Made by a program: the position numbers and the translations under genes. The notes beneath the pieces were generated by a model. The model did no database searches. It had not been told where the DNA came from and saw only the letters and a program-made list of their open reading frames with translations. Shown piece after piece: positions 26,047-35,826 of a stretch of 60,000 bases of DNA. The stretch is from Tubiluchus corallicola (Eukaryota > Priapulida > Priapulimorpha > Priapulimorphida > Tubiluchidae), in NCBI GenBank assembly GCA_030141605.1, contig JAQGDQ010000117.1:250001-310000 (forward strand), read 5' to 3'. The stretch's first letter is position 1; each line of letters begins with the position of its first letter.

Positions 26047-27200
26047 TTATACATCTATATCATATTTTCTAGCTATCAGTTCCAAATCATTAACCCATAA
26101 CCGATCCCTGTCATTTCTTAATTGGTATTGTATTACTTTATGTGTTAATCGTTTCTCATCAGGGATAATAAGGTTTCGATAAAACGTAATTTTCATATAA
26201 TCTATTTTTTGCTCTATTTGCCATAATCCAGTTTCCATTATTATTCCCAATAGGGGGTTGTGCTTATTAAATTAAGCGTACTTCTTACTGTTTTACCTCT
26301 GATTTGTTCAAGCTTCTTTACATCACCTAGAGTCATATTTGCCCATGTTTTACAGGAACTAAGTATTGTTGGCAAAGCAAGTGTTTCATATAATTTTAAT
26401 TTTACTTCTCCAGAATATTTACCCATAATTCTTTCTTTAGCTAGATTGTTAATATAAGATGTTACAAATTTACATTTGTTTTGTCTTTCTGCAATTGAAA
26501 TTTCATAGGTGTTTTGACAGTTTATCCAATTTCCAAGATATTTGTATTGCTTTACTTCATTTATGTTTCCGTTCCCCAAGCTTATCTGTAAATGAGGCAA
26601 TGTCATTTTTACCTTTGTCATTTTGGTTCTTCTATAATTTGTTTTTTCTATATTAAATCCCATTCGTTTCTTTCTTTCCAATTGTCTACAGTTTTCAAAT
26701 TGGTCTAGTATTCATTTGTTTCCTATGCCTAATATAACATCTACGTACAGCAGTGACCCTATTTGTATTTCTGTTCCTAATAATGACATTGAATTAGTGA
26801 ATTTGTTGATTTTACTCACCGCTGCGCAGCATAAAATGGGTCCTAATACAGTTCATTGCCTTACTCTTTCCCAAATCTCGATTTTATTTGTATCACTTAC
26901 AGGAGTTTGTATTATAGCCTTAGCCATTTCATTTAATTTATAAATTAACACAACCTCCGCTTCCGAAACACCTAATTTCCATAATCCACACTGCATCTTT
27001 AAGCCATAGTTTATCAAAACATCTTTCAATGTCGCCAAACATCAGATACACTTCGTTATTTAAATGCTTATTATAGTCCAGATCTGCCCTTAATGTAAAT
27101 AGATGGTCGGACGTGCTCCTTTTTCTTACCCCCCCCCCCCCACACACACACACATTGATATACCCTACATTTTGTTCAAATCTTTCTCCGTTATTTATTA
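26047..27200 (-). pseudogene. Decayed LINE reverse transcriptase
   Basis: Fragments in shifting frames on the minus strand read as a reverse-transcriptase palm and C-terminus. First is a motif-A-like FGDIERCFDKLWLKDAV (about 27.0 kb). After a frame change come VLIYKLNEMAKAIIQTPVSD, then QYKYLGNWIN (about 26.5 kb) and a C-terminal stretch ending near 26047. The KYLG motif and spacing are typical of non-LTR retrotransposon proteins. At least one frameshift near 26.99 kb and several stops break it. A catalytic YADD box is not recognisable. The element is dead. Confidence 0.75.
27129..27154. repeat. Poly-C plus (CA)n microsatellite
   Basis: A run of 13 C is followed by about six CA units. It lies within or beside the decayed LINE, and an apparent Gly-rich reading of the other strand is an artefact of this tract. 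Confidence 0.9.
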
Positions 27201-27543
27201 TTTTTCCGAGTACCTTACTAATTGTTTTTGTTATAAAAATTCCTCTTCTAGTAGTGCATCATGATAACAAATATGCCAAACACGAGGGCAACTTACGACC
27301 ATATGGTCCTGTAAATGTTGCCCTTTGATTACTCTAATATAAATTTCATAATATATTGTCATTGTAAGGTTATCAGAAATAATGAGAATCTAATGAAGTA
27401 GTGCAGAATTTTTGAACATTTTACCTTCGAATGTAGGGGCGAAGCTTATAGATTTTTGTCAGTGATGCTACTTAATTGTGATGAGCTTCATGTTGTAGAT
27501 TTGGTTAAACACAGTAACTGTTAATATCATGGTGTATGGTCAG

Positions 27544-27640
27544 TAGGGGTGAGCATCGAACGTCCGAGTTTGAACGTTCGAATCGAATTCGATTCGGACC
27601 AGTTTTTTAGTTCGAATTCGATTCGAACCTAAAATTATAA
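27544..27640. repeat. Cluster of GAATTC/TTCGAA palindromes next to a hAT-like end
   Basis: TAGGGGTGAGCATCGAAC is followed by overlapping words such as TTCGAATCGAATTCGATTCG and a second TTCGAATTCGATTCGAAC. A TAGGGGTG terminus followed by iterated TTCGAA/GAATCG is a pattern of some hAT non-autonomous elements. I could not find the matching right end, so this may be a solo end. Confidence 0.45.
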
Positions 27641-29292
27641 ATTTGAATAATTTAGTACTTGACCCACATGCACTTCTTATTATTAAAATGTTTGAAACTA
27701 CTTGTAACAAAGTAACAATGCTAATGAAGATGATTCCCTTTGCTCTAATGAATAAGGTTTGTATAAGTTATTACCACTAATGGTCATTCTCATGTGCTAA
27801 AAGATCAAAATCAGATGCACGATATTTTCCACAAGTTGGAGAGAACATGCCAACCCAGCATGCACACAACATTCTCATCACATTTTAAATGTCTCAACGT
27901 TGTTTGCGAGCACAAGTATTGTTAAATTCAAAAGCTTCTACACCCTCTTAATGTAATGACTGCCAGTTTTTGACTGCCGACTGCTAGAAACTCGAGTTTT
28001 GCTCATGGAATTTAACAATTCCCTAGTGGCAGAATGCCCAGAAGAAAGCTCACCAAGCTGTTGGGGAAGACGATTATCACTAGGACACCCTGATTACATT
28101 ACCCATGTCACGATGCTGATATCTGATTATTATGTGGCTGCCTGTAGCTATTCAGTGGTGTTCTGTCTATCTAGTGGTCTATCATAAAGAAAATCCATTT
28201 GAGCTGTGGAAAAGCAGCATATCATCAGCGTATTGTATATCAAAATTAGTGTAAGTTGCGTATGTTTTATTGTCTTGACTTGTAGTCTAATAAATTAAAA
28301 ATGCTTCCATCTGTTTATGACGTACAACCATGCCACCATCAAGATTCATATGAAATCAAGATATAATAGGACTGCAGTGACAAGATGGAGGTTGCAGAGC
28401 ACTGGAATAGGACATAACCTTGCTTGACACTGATGTGAATTGCAAAAAGCTTAGAACTGAGTCTGGTTGCTGTGTTACGAGTTTATATTAATGCTCAGTG
28501 AACTTGGATGAACAACTGCTTATAACAAGAACGCACCAAAGGATATCCCAATTTACAATATTTTTGACATTGGTACAAAAATTATAATTATATAAATCTT
28601 TGTGTTGGCTTTCTACATTCCTCCTGAAAAGGGGGGGGGCTGCAAAAATGTCAATTATACTTTTATTTTTATTGGAAATAAAGTTATGGAAATAAGAGAG
28701 AGAAATAAATATCCTTATCAACTCAACTCAGTCAATCAATTTTACTTACTCAACATGGTAATTCGATATCAGTAGGAATTTCAATACACTACAGAGAAGG
28801 AAAGGCAACAGACTTGTTAGCAACATTACTTTATCATTATTGTCAATGTAATCATTGTAAACAGTTTTCAGTGACTCCAGATTGCAATTTTTGCTAAAAA
28901 AAGCCCGTAGGTACATGATATAATAATAACTTATTCATATAATTATCGTAAACTTCGCACAGTATGCTGGACTGGTATAGGGGGATCACATAGAAATATA
29001 ATTACCTATGGGCAACAGTATTCCCCCGCAAGCGTTAGATGGACGGCATGGTTCAAACAAAGTATACACAATAAAGTAGGGAAATCCTTCTGCGCAGTAG
29101 TTCGCGCAGTTAGTGTCGCCCTAGCGGCTATTCAGTGCGGCCTGTTGTTGTCAGGTACGCAACAGCGCAGGCTGTGGGTACTATATTGGTAGGCCGTCGT
29201 CAAACGACGGATCCGGCCCCACAGACAGACACAAAATACAGAGAGATATTACAGTAGGAAATAAAATAAGTGAGTCATGAAAGTCCGTCGAG

Positions 29293-32200
29293 TCACTGCA
29301 CATTATTCTTACGCCGACGCCTCTTTTCTTTGAGATCTTCTATTCGTAGATGCTCAAAGTTGATCACTGCTCTCTTGCAGAGCGCTCTCCACTGAGTTCT
29401 GTCACTCGCCAGGGTCTCGAAGTTTTCTGGTTGGATGTTGCATTGATTCAGGGTATCCTTCAGCTGGTCTTTGTAATGCTTAAAGGGCCTTCCGACCCTC
29501 CTTGCCCCTACTGCCAACTCACCAAACAGGAGAGTCCGAGGAATACGGTCCTCACCCATCCGGGACACATGACCAGACCAGCGGAGCCGTGCCGCAAATA
29601 TGTGGGATTCAATGCCCCAGGCATTACAGCGACCCAAGACTTCAGTGTTAGGCACTCTGTCCTGCCAGCGAATGCCAGCTATCCGACGTAAACAGCGCAT
29701 ATGGAAACTGTCAAGCTTCTTGACCTGTTTGCGGTACAGTGTCCAGGTTTCGCAGTTGTAAAGTAGCACCGGTAGAATGGCTGCCTTGTAAACTGCCATC
29801 TTCGTTGCTAGGCGGACATCCCGGGTATTCCACAGTCTTCCTGACAGGCCCCCGAAGGTTGCTGCAGCCTTGCCAATTCTGGTGGTTATATCACAATCAC
29901 TAGAGCAATCATTTGTCACTGTGCCTCCCAGGTAACTGAACCGATCCACGACCTTTAGAGTTTCATCTCCGATCGTTATAGCAGGTGCTGTAGGAGTTGT
30001 ACCAGGTCTAGGCTGCACTAAAACTTCTGTCTTCTTCACAGACACAGTCAGACCGAAACGGGTGGCTGATAAAGCGAAGTTGTCCATCAAAAATTGTGCA
30101 TCCTCCATGGAATGACTGGCAAGTGCACAGTCATCAGCATACAGCAGTTCTCTTATCAAGGTGTAACACACCATCGTTCGCGCCTTGAAGCGGCGCAGGT
30201 TGAATACGCCGCCATCGTAACGAAACCTGACCTCGACACCCCGATAGCACTCGTTGTAGGCATCGCGTATTACTGCAGCAATGACTATTCCAAAAAGCAG
30301 TGGGGCTAGTACACATCCCTGCTTAACACCGTTGTTGACTGCAAACGGAGAGGATTCCTGGTGCCCATCCACAATACGAGCCTGCATGCCATCGTGAAAA
30401 GAGCGTATTATGTTGACAATTTTTGAGGGACATCCTGTCCGACACAGAAGTCTCCAAAGTCCCTCCCTGCTGACTGAATCAAACGCTTTTGTTAAATCCA
30501 CGAATATCAAGTAGAGGTCCCGATGTTGCTCCCTACACTTTTCTTGCAACTGCCGCACAGCGAAGATCATGTCAACAGTACCACGGTTTGCCCTGTATCC
30601 ACACTGGCTTTCTGGGTGGAATTGCTCAGCGAGAGAACTAATGCGCCGTATAATTACTTGAGCCAGAATCTTTCCAGCAATACTCAACAGCGATATTCCC
30701 CTGTGGTTGTTGCAATCTGCGCGATCGCCTTTCCGCTTGTATAGATGGATGATCGTAGCATCTTTGAAGTCCTGCGGCACAGTCTCAGCCTCCCAAATGG
30801 TATTGAAAAGCTTGAAAAGCCTTTCGACAAGAAGCGGACCACCATACTTGAAGATTTCAGGGCTAATGCCATCTGCACCAGGGGCTTTTCCACATTTCAT
30901 AGCCTTGATCGCAGCTTTCACCTCTTCCAACTGAATCGGCACAGCCAGTTCCTCCATTGTTGGTTGTTGCGGCACGTTAATGATGACATCATCGTCGATG
31001 ATAGAAGGATGTTTCCAAATCTGCTCGAAATGTTCAGCCCATCTCTGGACAATAGCAGTTGGTTCCGTGAAAAGCGTGTTACCATCTGTTGACAAAACAG
31101 CCATGGATCCATTGAAACTAGGACCATGTGCAGTCTTCAGCTCTTGATAGAAGGCACGAGTATCATGCCGGTCGGCAGCATCCTGAAGTCTTATGGCTCG
31201 ATCGACCCACCAAGCATCTTTCATTTTTCTAATCCTCGCCTGTGCAACAGACCTCGCTTGATGGTAGCTGTCTTTCTTTGCTTGGCAATTCTTATCATTC
31301 ACCCAGTCCAGATGTTTCTCGTGCAGATTGGATAGTATGCCATGAATCTCCTGATCGTTGTGGTCAAACCAGTCGTTTTTGTCCCTACGACGTTTCCCAA
31401 GTGCTGCTGCAGCACTTTCATATGTAGTGGTTTTCAAAAGTTCCCACTCTTCCTCTACATTGCCTGCTATGGTGTCCAGCATCTCACTCTGTGCTTGGAA
31501 TTGCGTGGATATCTTCTGCTCCAACAACATACGATGTGCGGGCAGCTTCAGCTTCGATAAGTTAAGTCGTGGTGCTCTTGCAGACTTTGCGCGAACCTTT
31601 GGGGGAACTTGTAGGGCTGTCTTCACCTTGACCAGCCGGTGGTCAGACCAGGCAGTGGTGCAACGAACCGCTCTAGTGAGGTGCACATCACGTCGGTCCC
31701 TCTGCCGCACAATCACATAGTCCAAAACATGCCAATGTTTTGATCTGGCATGCATCCAGGTTGTTTTGAAGGCATCCTTCTGCTGAAACAATGTGTTTGT
31801 GATCACAAGCCTGTGGGCAGCACAGAGACTCAGGAGCAATGTGCCATTCGAATTTTCAGCGCCGATGCCATGATGGCCAATCACATTCTCCCAGGCAGCA
31901 GAGTTTCGTCCTACGCGTGCGTTAAAGTCCCCCAGAAGAAGGATCTTGTCACCTGAGGGGATGGTTGTGATGGTCCTGGACAGCAGATCATAGAATTCCT
32001 CTTTAGCCACATCCGGGTAAGACATCGTCGGGGCATATACACTGAGTAACGTTGCAAAATGACCATTTGAGAGCCGGACTCGCATTGTCATAAGCCTTTC
32101 AGTGATACCTTTTGGAAGACTGACCAGGTGTTGCATAAGCTTTGTTCGCACAGCAAAGCCGACTCCTGCTTGACGTGGTTGCTCCTGTGGCCTTCCAATC

Positions 32201-32472
32201 CAAAAGAAGGTGTAACCTGCCCCATCTTCTGACAGTTGGGACTCTTCCTCAAGACGCGTTTCACTGAGCGCTGCAAAGTCCACACCTTGTTCATTGAGAA
32301 CCCTAGCCACGATTGCCGTTCTTCTCTCAATAGACTGTTCACTATCGATCAGTGTACGGACATTCCATGCTCCAAAAGTGTAACAGTATTTTCGTGTTTT
32401 TCGACCGCAAGATTTGAGTAACCAGCTGACAGCGGCTTGCCAGCAGGTTGAAGAGGGACAAGCTTCTTTAGG
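29293..32472 (-). CDS. LINE polyprotein: apurinic-type endonuclease plus reverse transcriptase
   Basis: The frame is open from 32472 to the stop at 29293, 1059 codons, and no ATG precedes the endonuclease start. The endonuclease domain comes first: FGAWNVRTL (about residue 30), the metal-binding glutamate in FAALSETRL, LLLGDFNARVG, and the catalytic SDHRLV. Reverse transcriptase follows: PGADGISPEIFK, YKRKGDRADCNNHRGISLL, motif A FVDLTKAFDSVS, GVKQGCVLAPLLF and the catalytic LLYADDCAL. A C-terminal region contains LRRIAGIRWQDRVPN and LRWSGHVSRM. No stop or frameshift is seen across these domains. Length of about 1000 residues, one main frame and C-terminal motifs fit RTE-like elements; the clade is inferred. 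Translation may begin at a non-AUG codon or from an upstream overlapping frame (32349-32717). Confidence 0.9.
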   Translation of the reverse strand, partial: PKEACPSSTCWQAAVSWLLKSCGRKTRKYCYTFGAWNVRTLIDSEQSIERRTAIVARVLNEQGVDFAALSETRLEEESQLSEDGAGYTFFWIGRPQEQPRQAGVGFAVRTKLMQHLVSLPKGITERLMTMRVRLSNGHFATLLSVYAPTMSYPDVAKEEFYDLLSRTITTIPSGDKILLLGDFNARVGRNSAAWENVIGHHGIGAENSNGTLLLSLCAAHRLVITNTLFQQKDAFKTTWMHARSKHWHVLDYVIVRQRDRRDVHLTRAVRCTTAWSDHRLVKVKTALQVPPKVRAKSARAPRLNLSKLKLPAHRMLLEQKISTQFQAQSEMLDTIAGNVEEEWELLKTTTYESAAAALGKRRRDKNDWFDHNDQEIHGILSNLHEKHLDWVNDKNCQAKKDSYHQARSVAQARIRKMKDAWWVDRAIRLQDAADRHDTRAFYQELKTAHGPSFNGSMAVLSTDGNTLFTEPTAIVQRWAEHFEQIWKHPSIIDDDVIINVPQQPTMEELAVPIQLEEVKAAIKAMKCGKAPGADGISPEIFKYGGPLLVERLFKLFNTIWEAETVPQDFKDATIIHLYKRKGDRADCNNHRGISLLSIAGKILAQVIIRRISSLAEQFHPESQCGYRANRGTVDMIFAVRQLQEKCREQHRDLYLIFVDLTKAFDSVSREGLWRLLCRTGCPSKIVNIIRSFHDGMQARIVDGHQESSPFAVNNGVKQGCVLAPLLFGIVIAAVIRDAYNECYRGVEVRFRYDGGVFNLRRFKARTMVCYTLIRELLYADDCALASHSMEDAQFLMDNFALSATRFGLTVSVKKTEVLVQPRPGTTPTAPAITIGDETLKVVDRFSYLGGTVTNDCSSDCDITTRIGKAAATFGGLSGRLWNTRDVRLATKMAVYKAAILPVLLYNCETWTLYRKQVKKLDSFHMRCLRRIAGIRWQDRVPNTEVLGRCNAWGIESHIFAARLRWSGHVSRMGEDRIPRTLLFGELAVGARRVGRPFKHYKDQLKDTLNQCNIQPENFETLASDRTQWRALCKRAVINFEHLRIEDLKEKRRRRKNNVQ

Positions 32473-32900
32473 TCACCTTTTCCAGACCCTTCCCCGAATT
32501 GGGGGGAGCTGGCTCTCCGTGAAAACGGCAGCTCCGACGCTCCAGCAGGACCGAACACTGCAGTTGTCCCGGGTCTACAGTGAACGACCATCACACTGGT
32601 GCCGCCTACGTGTAAGTTTGCTGCTAAGGGCTCCCAGCAATACTCTTTGCCTGCCCCCACCGCCGCACACTCATCGCCGCAGGACTGGAAGTTTTTGATT
32701 GGTTGACTGTGGGACAACCTGCACAGATATGAGAAAGGTGGGTTTGTGCAGCGCCCACCCCACTCTCTCCTTCCGGCACGACATAATAGGCAGGTCCCAA
32801 ATTGAGCACATGTCCATCACGAACCGGAGCGCAGCTGGCCAGCCTGAGGAACTCGATGAAAGTGAGAACCAGCCTGGATTGCCGGTTGCCAGCAGTGGCC

Positions 32901-33111
32901 GGGGATTTGGAATCAGAGTTACCTTCTCTTAGGTGGGCTTGTCTAAAGAGACTAAGCGGGCTCCACCTACCCCGGTTTGAAATCAGAGTCGCCTTCTCCT
33001 AGCCTTTGTCTGAGGAGACTTACCCTGCAAGGCAGCAGGGGGATTTGAAATCAGAGTTGCCTTCTCCTAGCCTTTGTCTAAAGAGACTTCACCCACAAGG
33101 CAGTGGGGCAC
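32901..33111 (-). repeat. Three-copy tandem repeat in the LINE 5' region, about 70-bp unit
   Basis: On the plus strand the word ATTTGAAATCAGAGT (or a close variant), followed by CTTCTC and GTCTAAAGAGACT, recurs at about 32904, 32974 and 33043. Tandem 5' monomers are common in LINE promoters; whether these drive transcription is inference. Confidence 0.8.
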
Positions 33112-34632
33112 CCAGATATACCACCGAGCATTTGGTCCCAGAGCCTACATTAGTGATACTAAGCCCCCTTGCCACGACAAGGCTGCAGGTTGGGTTTCAC
33201 CATCATGGGGCAGCAGGACCTTATTGGCATTTCCTGTACCCTCAGGATCTCAAGGGAGTATGTCAAATAGGCTGTGGGTACTGTAGCAGATGAATTGATG
33301 AGACCATCAAAACCAGCCCGGTTAACAGGCGCTCATAAATTGCTCAGCAGTGAGTTGCAAAAACACAAAAAGACATCTTTTTAAATTTCGCAAGGATGCA
33401 GCCAGGTAATTATAATAAAATGTTAATTATAACACAGTTTTGAAACTTTTGTCACTAGTTAAATATTTTGTACGCTAAGCAAAGACTGCAAGGCCTACAT
33501 CTCTCTTTGACGATTTATAGCAGCTGTTATCTTTTTGAATATTATTTAAAGTAAGCATAAGGCGTTAAGAATAATTTGTAGTTAAAATAAAAATTATTAT
33601 AATCATATCTCATAATAATTAATAGGCTTATTTACAAAAGAAGTTAAGAAAGTTGATCAAAAGAAAGAATACCTGGCTCATGTAGTATTCGATTTCTGGA
33701 GAAATATTTTTTCTAAAAAACATTTCTATTTCATATGTTCTTATCAGGAAATATAACTTGAAGATATATTAGGCCTGACTTTCATGTGTAATACCTTTCA
33801 TAGAAAAAAAATCGATTTTTTCAGAAGAGCAAATAATTTTCCAGAACATAACTTAATCTAAACATCTGCATGTTTTGTTAATTCCAAGTTAAAAAATGTT
33901 TAAAAGACATATAATCATACATTGGCCTTTGTTATGAGTTGGAGTTAGTTATAAAATTACGTTGAACAAGCAGATATGTATTTACGACATTACTCCTCTT
34001 TTTTATTATCAGTGAACAAAAAATAACTGAAGGAAACATCAGAGCTGTCATCCTAAGCAGCCGACATAACTTCCACCTCTATAACAACCAACTAACTATG
34101 TCAAAACCTAGTTAAAGAATTCAGGCGAGAAGCATAAATTAGAATCTGCACGCGTGTCATAATACCTTATAATATCATGTGCAGACATTACTTATATTTG
34201 GCCTAATTTTTTAAGATTCAGTTAGGCTTACATCAAAATAAATGTTCATTAAATACAGTTTGCTTACGTGTAAAAAATGTACTTGTATAATGTTCTTTTG
34301 TTTTGTTTATTAATTAGACTCTTTAGTATTATTTTAATGCATGTACTTTGCAGCTTGATTCAGTTCCCTATTTGAAAGTTTGTTTAAATTTCTGTTTGGC
34401 TAGCTTGCTTTTCATTTTATTTAGTTTGTTTTTTATTATTTTTATTTAGTATTATTGTTATTATTTTGCATGTTTTTCTCATATTGAGTTATGCATGGAC
34501 AATATGACAGCTTGAATTTGGTCATTTTTTGCACTAATGTTTTTCTTTTGCTAATAGGTACCATTACGACCTTTGTTACTTTATTAGTAAGGTATAAATC
34601 AATTTAAATGAAATTATTCATTCATCGCCGCC

Positions 34633-34815
34633 TATATCAAAATCGTAATTACATATTAAGTTTTCCTCATGTTTCCTTGCTGTTCATTACATCTTTTACT
34701 TTATTTCAAAATTATTTCAATATTTATATCAAAATCGTAATTCCATATTGTGTTTTTCTTATGTTTCCTTGCTATTATTACATCATTTACTTTATTACAT
34801 CAATTTCATTGAGTC
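34633..34815. repeat. Tandem duplication, about 92-bp unit
   Basis: TATATCAAAATCGTAATT starts copies at 34633 and 34725. Both continue through CATATT, ATGTTTCCTTGCT and TTTACTTTATT. No coding potential is evident. Confidence 0.8.
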
Positions 34816-34866
34816 ATCTACAAAAGCACGCATATCTTTAATAATTTTTTCATTTTCATTTAAGTA

Positions 34867-34995
34867 AGGTGAGTGTGTTAATGACCGTATGGTCGTACAC
34901 TCACCTCACACTACTCAAATTATTTTATTTATTGTTTATTTATGTGTACAATATTGTATTTTGATGTGTGAAATAAAATTCATAGTTCATAGTTC
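34867..34995 (+). mobile_element. Retroelement 3' end with terminal hairpin and ATAGTTC tail
   Basis: A stem-loop has perfect 10-bp arms, AGGTGAGTGT (34867-34876) and ACACTCACCT (34897-34906), with an inner GACC/GGTC pair. About 70 bases later the sequence ends GTGAAATAAAATTCATAGTT followed by another ATAGTTC. A 3' hairpin followed by a short repeated tail is typical of CR1/L2-type LINE ends. No coding part is attached, so it is 5' truncated. Confidence 0.5.
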
Positions 34996-35010
34996 CGTCT
35001 TTCTTTTAAC

Positions 35011-35067
35011 TCTCTCTCTCTCTCTCTCTCCCCCTCTTTCTCTCTAAGAGAGGGGGGGAGAGAAAAA
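35011..35067. repeat. (CT)n followed by (GA)n, a self-complementary microsatellite
   Basis: An almost pure CT tract (35011-35045) is followed within two bases by a purine AG/GGA tract (35047-35067). The halves can pair as a hairpin or adopt a triplex-like structure. Confidence 0.85.
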
Positions 35068-35826
35068 TCAATAAATCAATGAAAAATGCATTACTTCTTT
35101 ACATAGCAGGCAGCCCATCACGCAGTCAGCTAGCCTCTTTCCTCAGGAAAAACAATAAAATTTTACTTACAAGAAAAGTGAACAGGCATTTGCAAGTACA
35201 TATTACAAACTTATTGCTACAATTTTTTTCCTTTTCATGAAATGTTTTCAGTTTTTTAAACTAATAATTGCTTTTAATTGAGATATACTTCTTTTATTAA
35301 AAACGCAAAAGTGATTTTGGCTTATCAAAATTGCACGTATGCCAACACTACTGGTGAACTTAATAATATTATTATTACAGTCAATGCGGCGCTCCAAATT
35401 TTTCACTGAATGGCCGTTTGATCCCGCCAGCATAGCCGCTAATCGCAAAAAGGAAATACGTAACATTAGGCGGCTTTCGTCACTTCCACTTTATACACTT
35501 TGGTTCAAATAAAAATCCAGCAACAATATTTGAAAGATCTTTGCGATTGCTAGATTTAGAAATAAGAAACGGCTCTACAAGAGAAGAAGTTAAAAAATGA
35601 GACCTTTCCAGTTATATAGTGGTTAATTGGAATATGCTGAAGGTGAACAGAAATTCATTTGCTCCGAAAACATTTTCTGTTACTATGATTTTAGTATCAG
35701 TATGCCATATCTTAACATTTGCCTATGAAAATAACTTTACACAGCCTATTTATTATGATTTTTTTCGGTTTATGTAGTGTTTAACGTGTATAGCTTTGCT
35801 AATGTACATTGTATGTATTTGTGCAA

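Larger units (their letters stand above)
29183..33268 (-). mobile_element. RTE-like APE-type LINE, nearly full length, with candidate 14-bp TSD
   Basis: This GC-richer block carries a single long frame with endonuclease and reverse transcriptase on the minus strand. AGGCTGTGGGTACT occurs as a direct repeat at 29169-29182 and 33269-33282, just outside the block, and is the likely target-site duplication; the exact ends are inferred from it. The 3' UTR includes a GCCGTCGT/ACGACGG hairpin (about 29.2 kb) and lacks a long poly-A tail. The 5' region holds a three-copy repeat of about 70 bp. Composition differs sharply from the AT-rich surroundings, consistent with a recent insertion. Confidence 0.75.

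Noticed and set aside
26938-27153. A frame starting MCVCGGGGV
   Set aside because: The Gly-rich start is the poly-C/CA microsatellite; the remainder is a decayed RT fragment.
29350-33293. Many plus-strand frames of 60-120 codons
   Set aside because: They are antisense shadows of the GC-richer LINE coding region and its 5' repeats.
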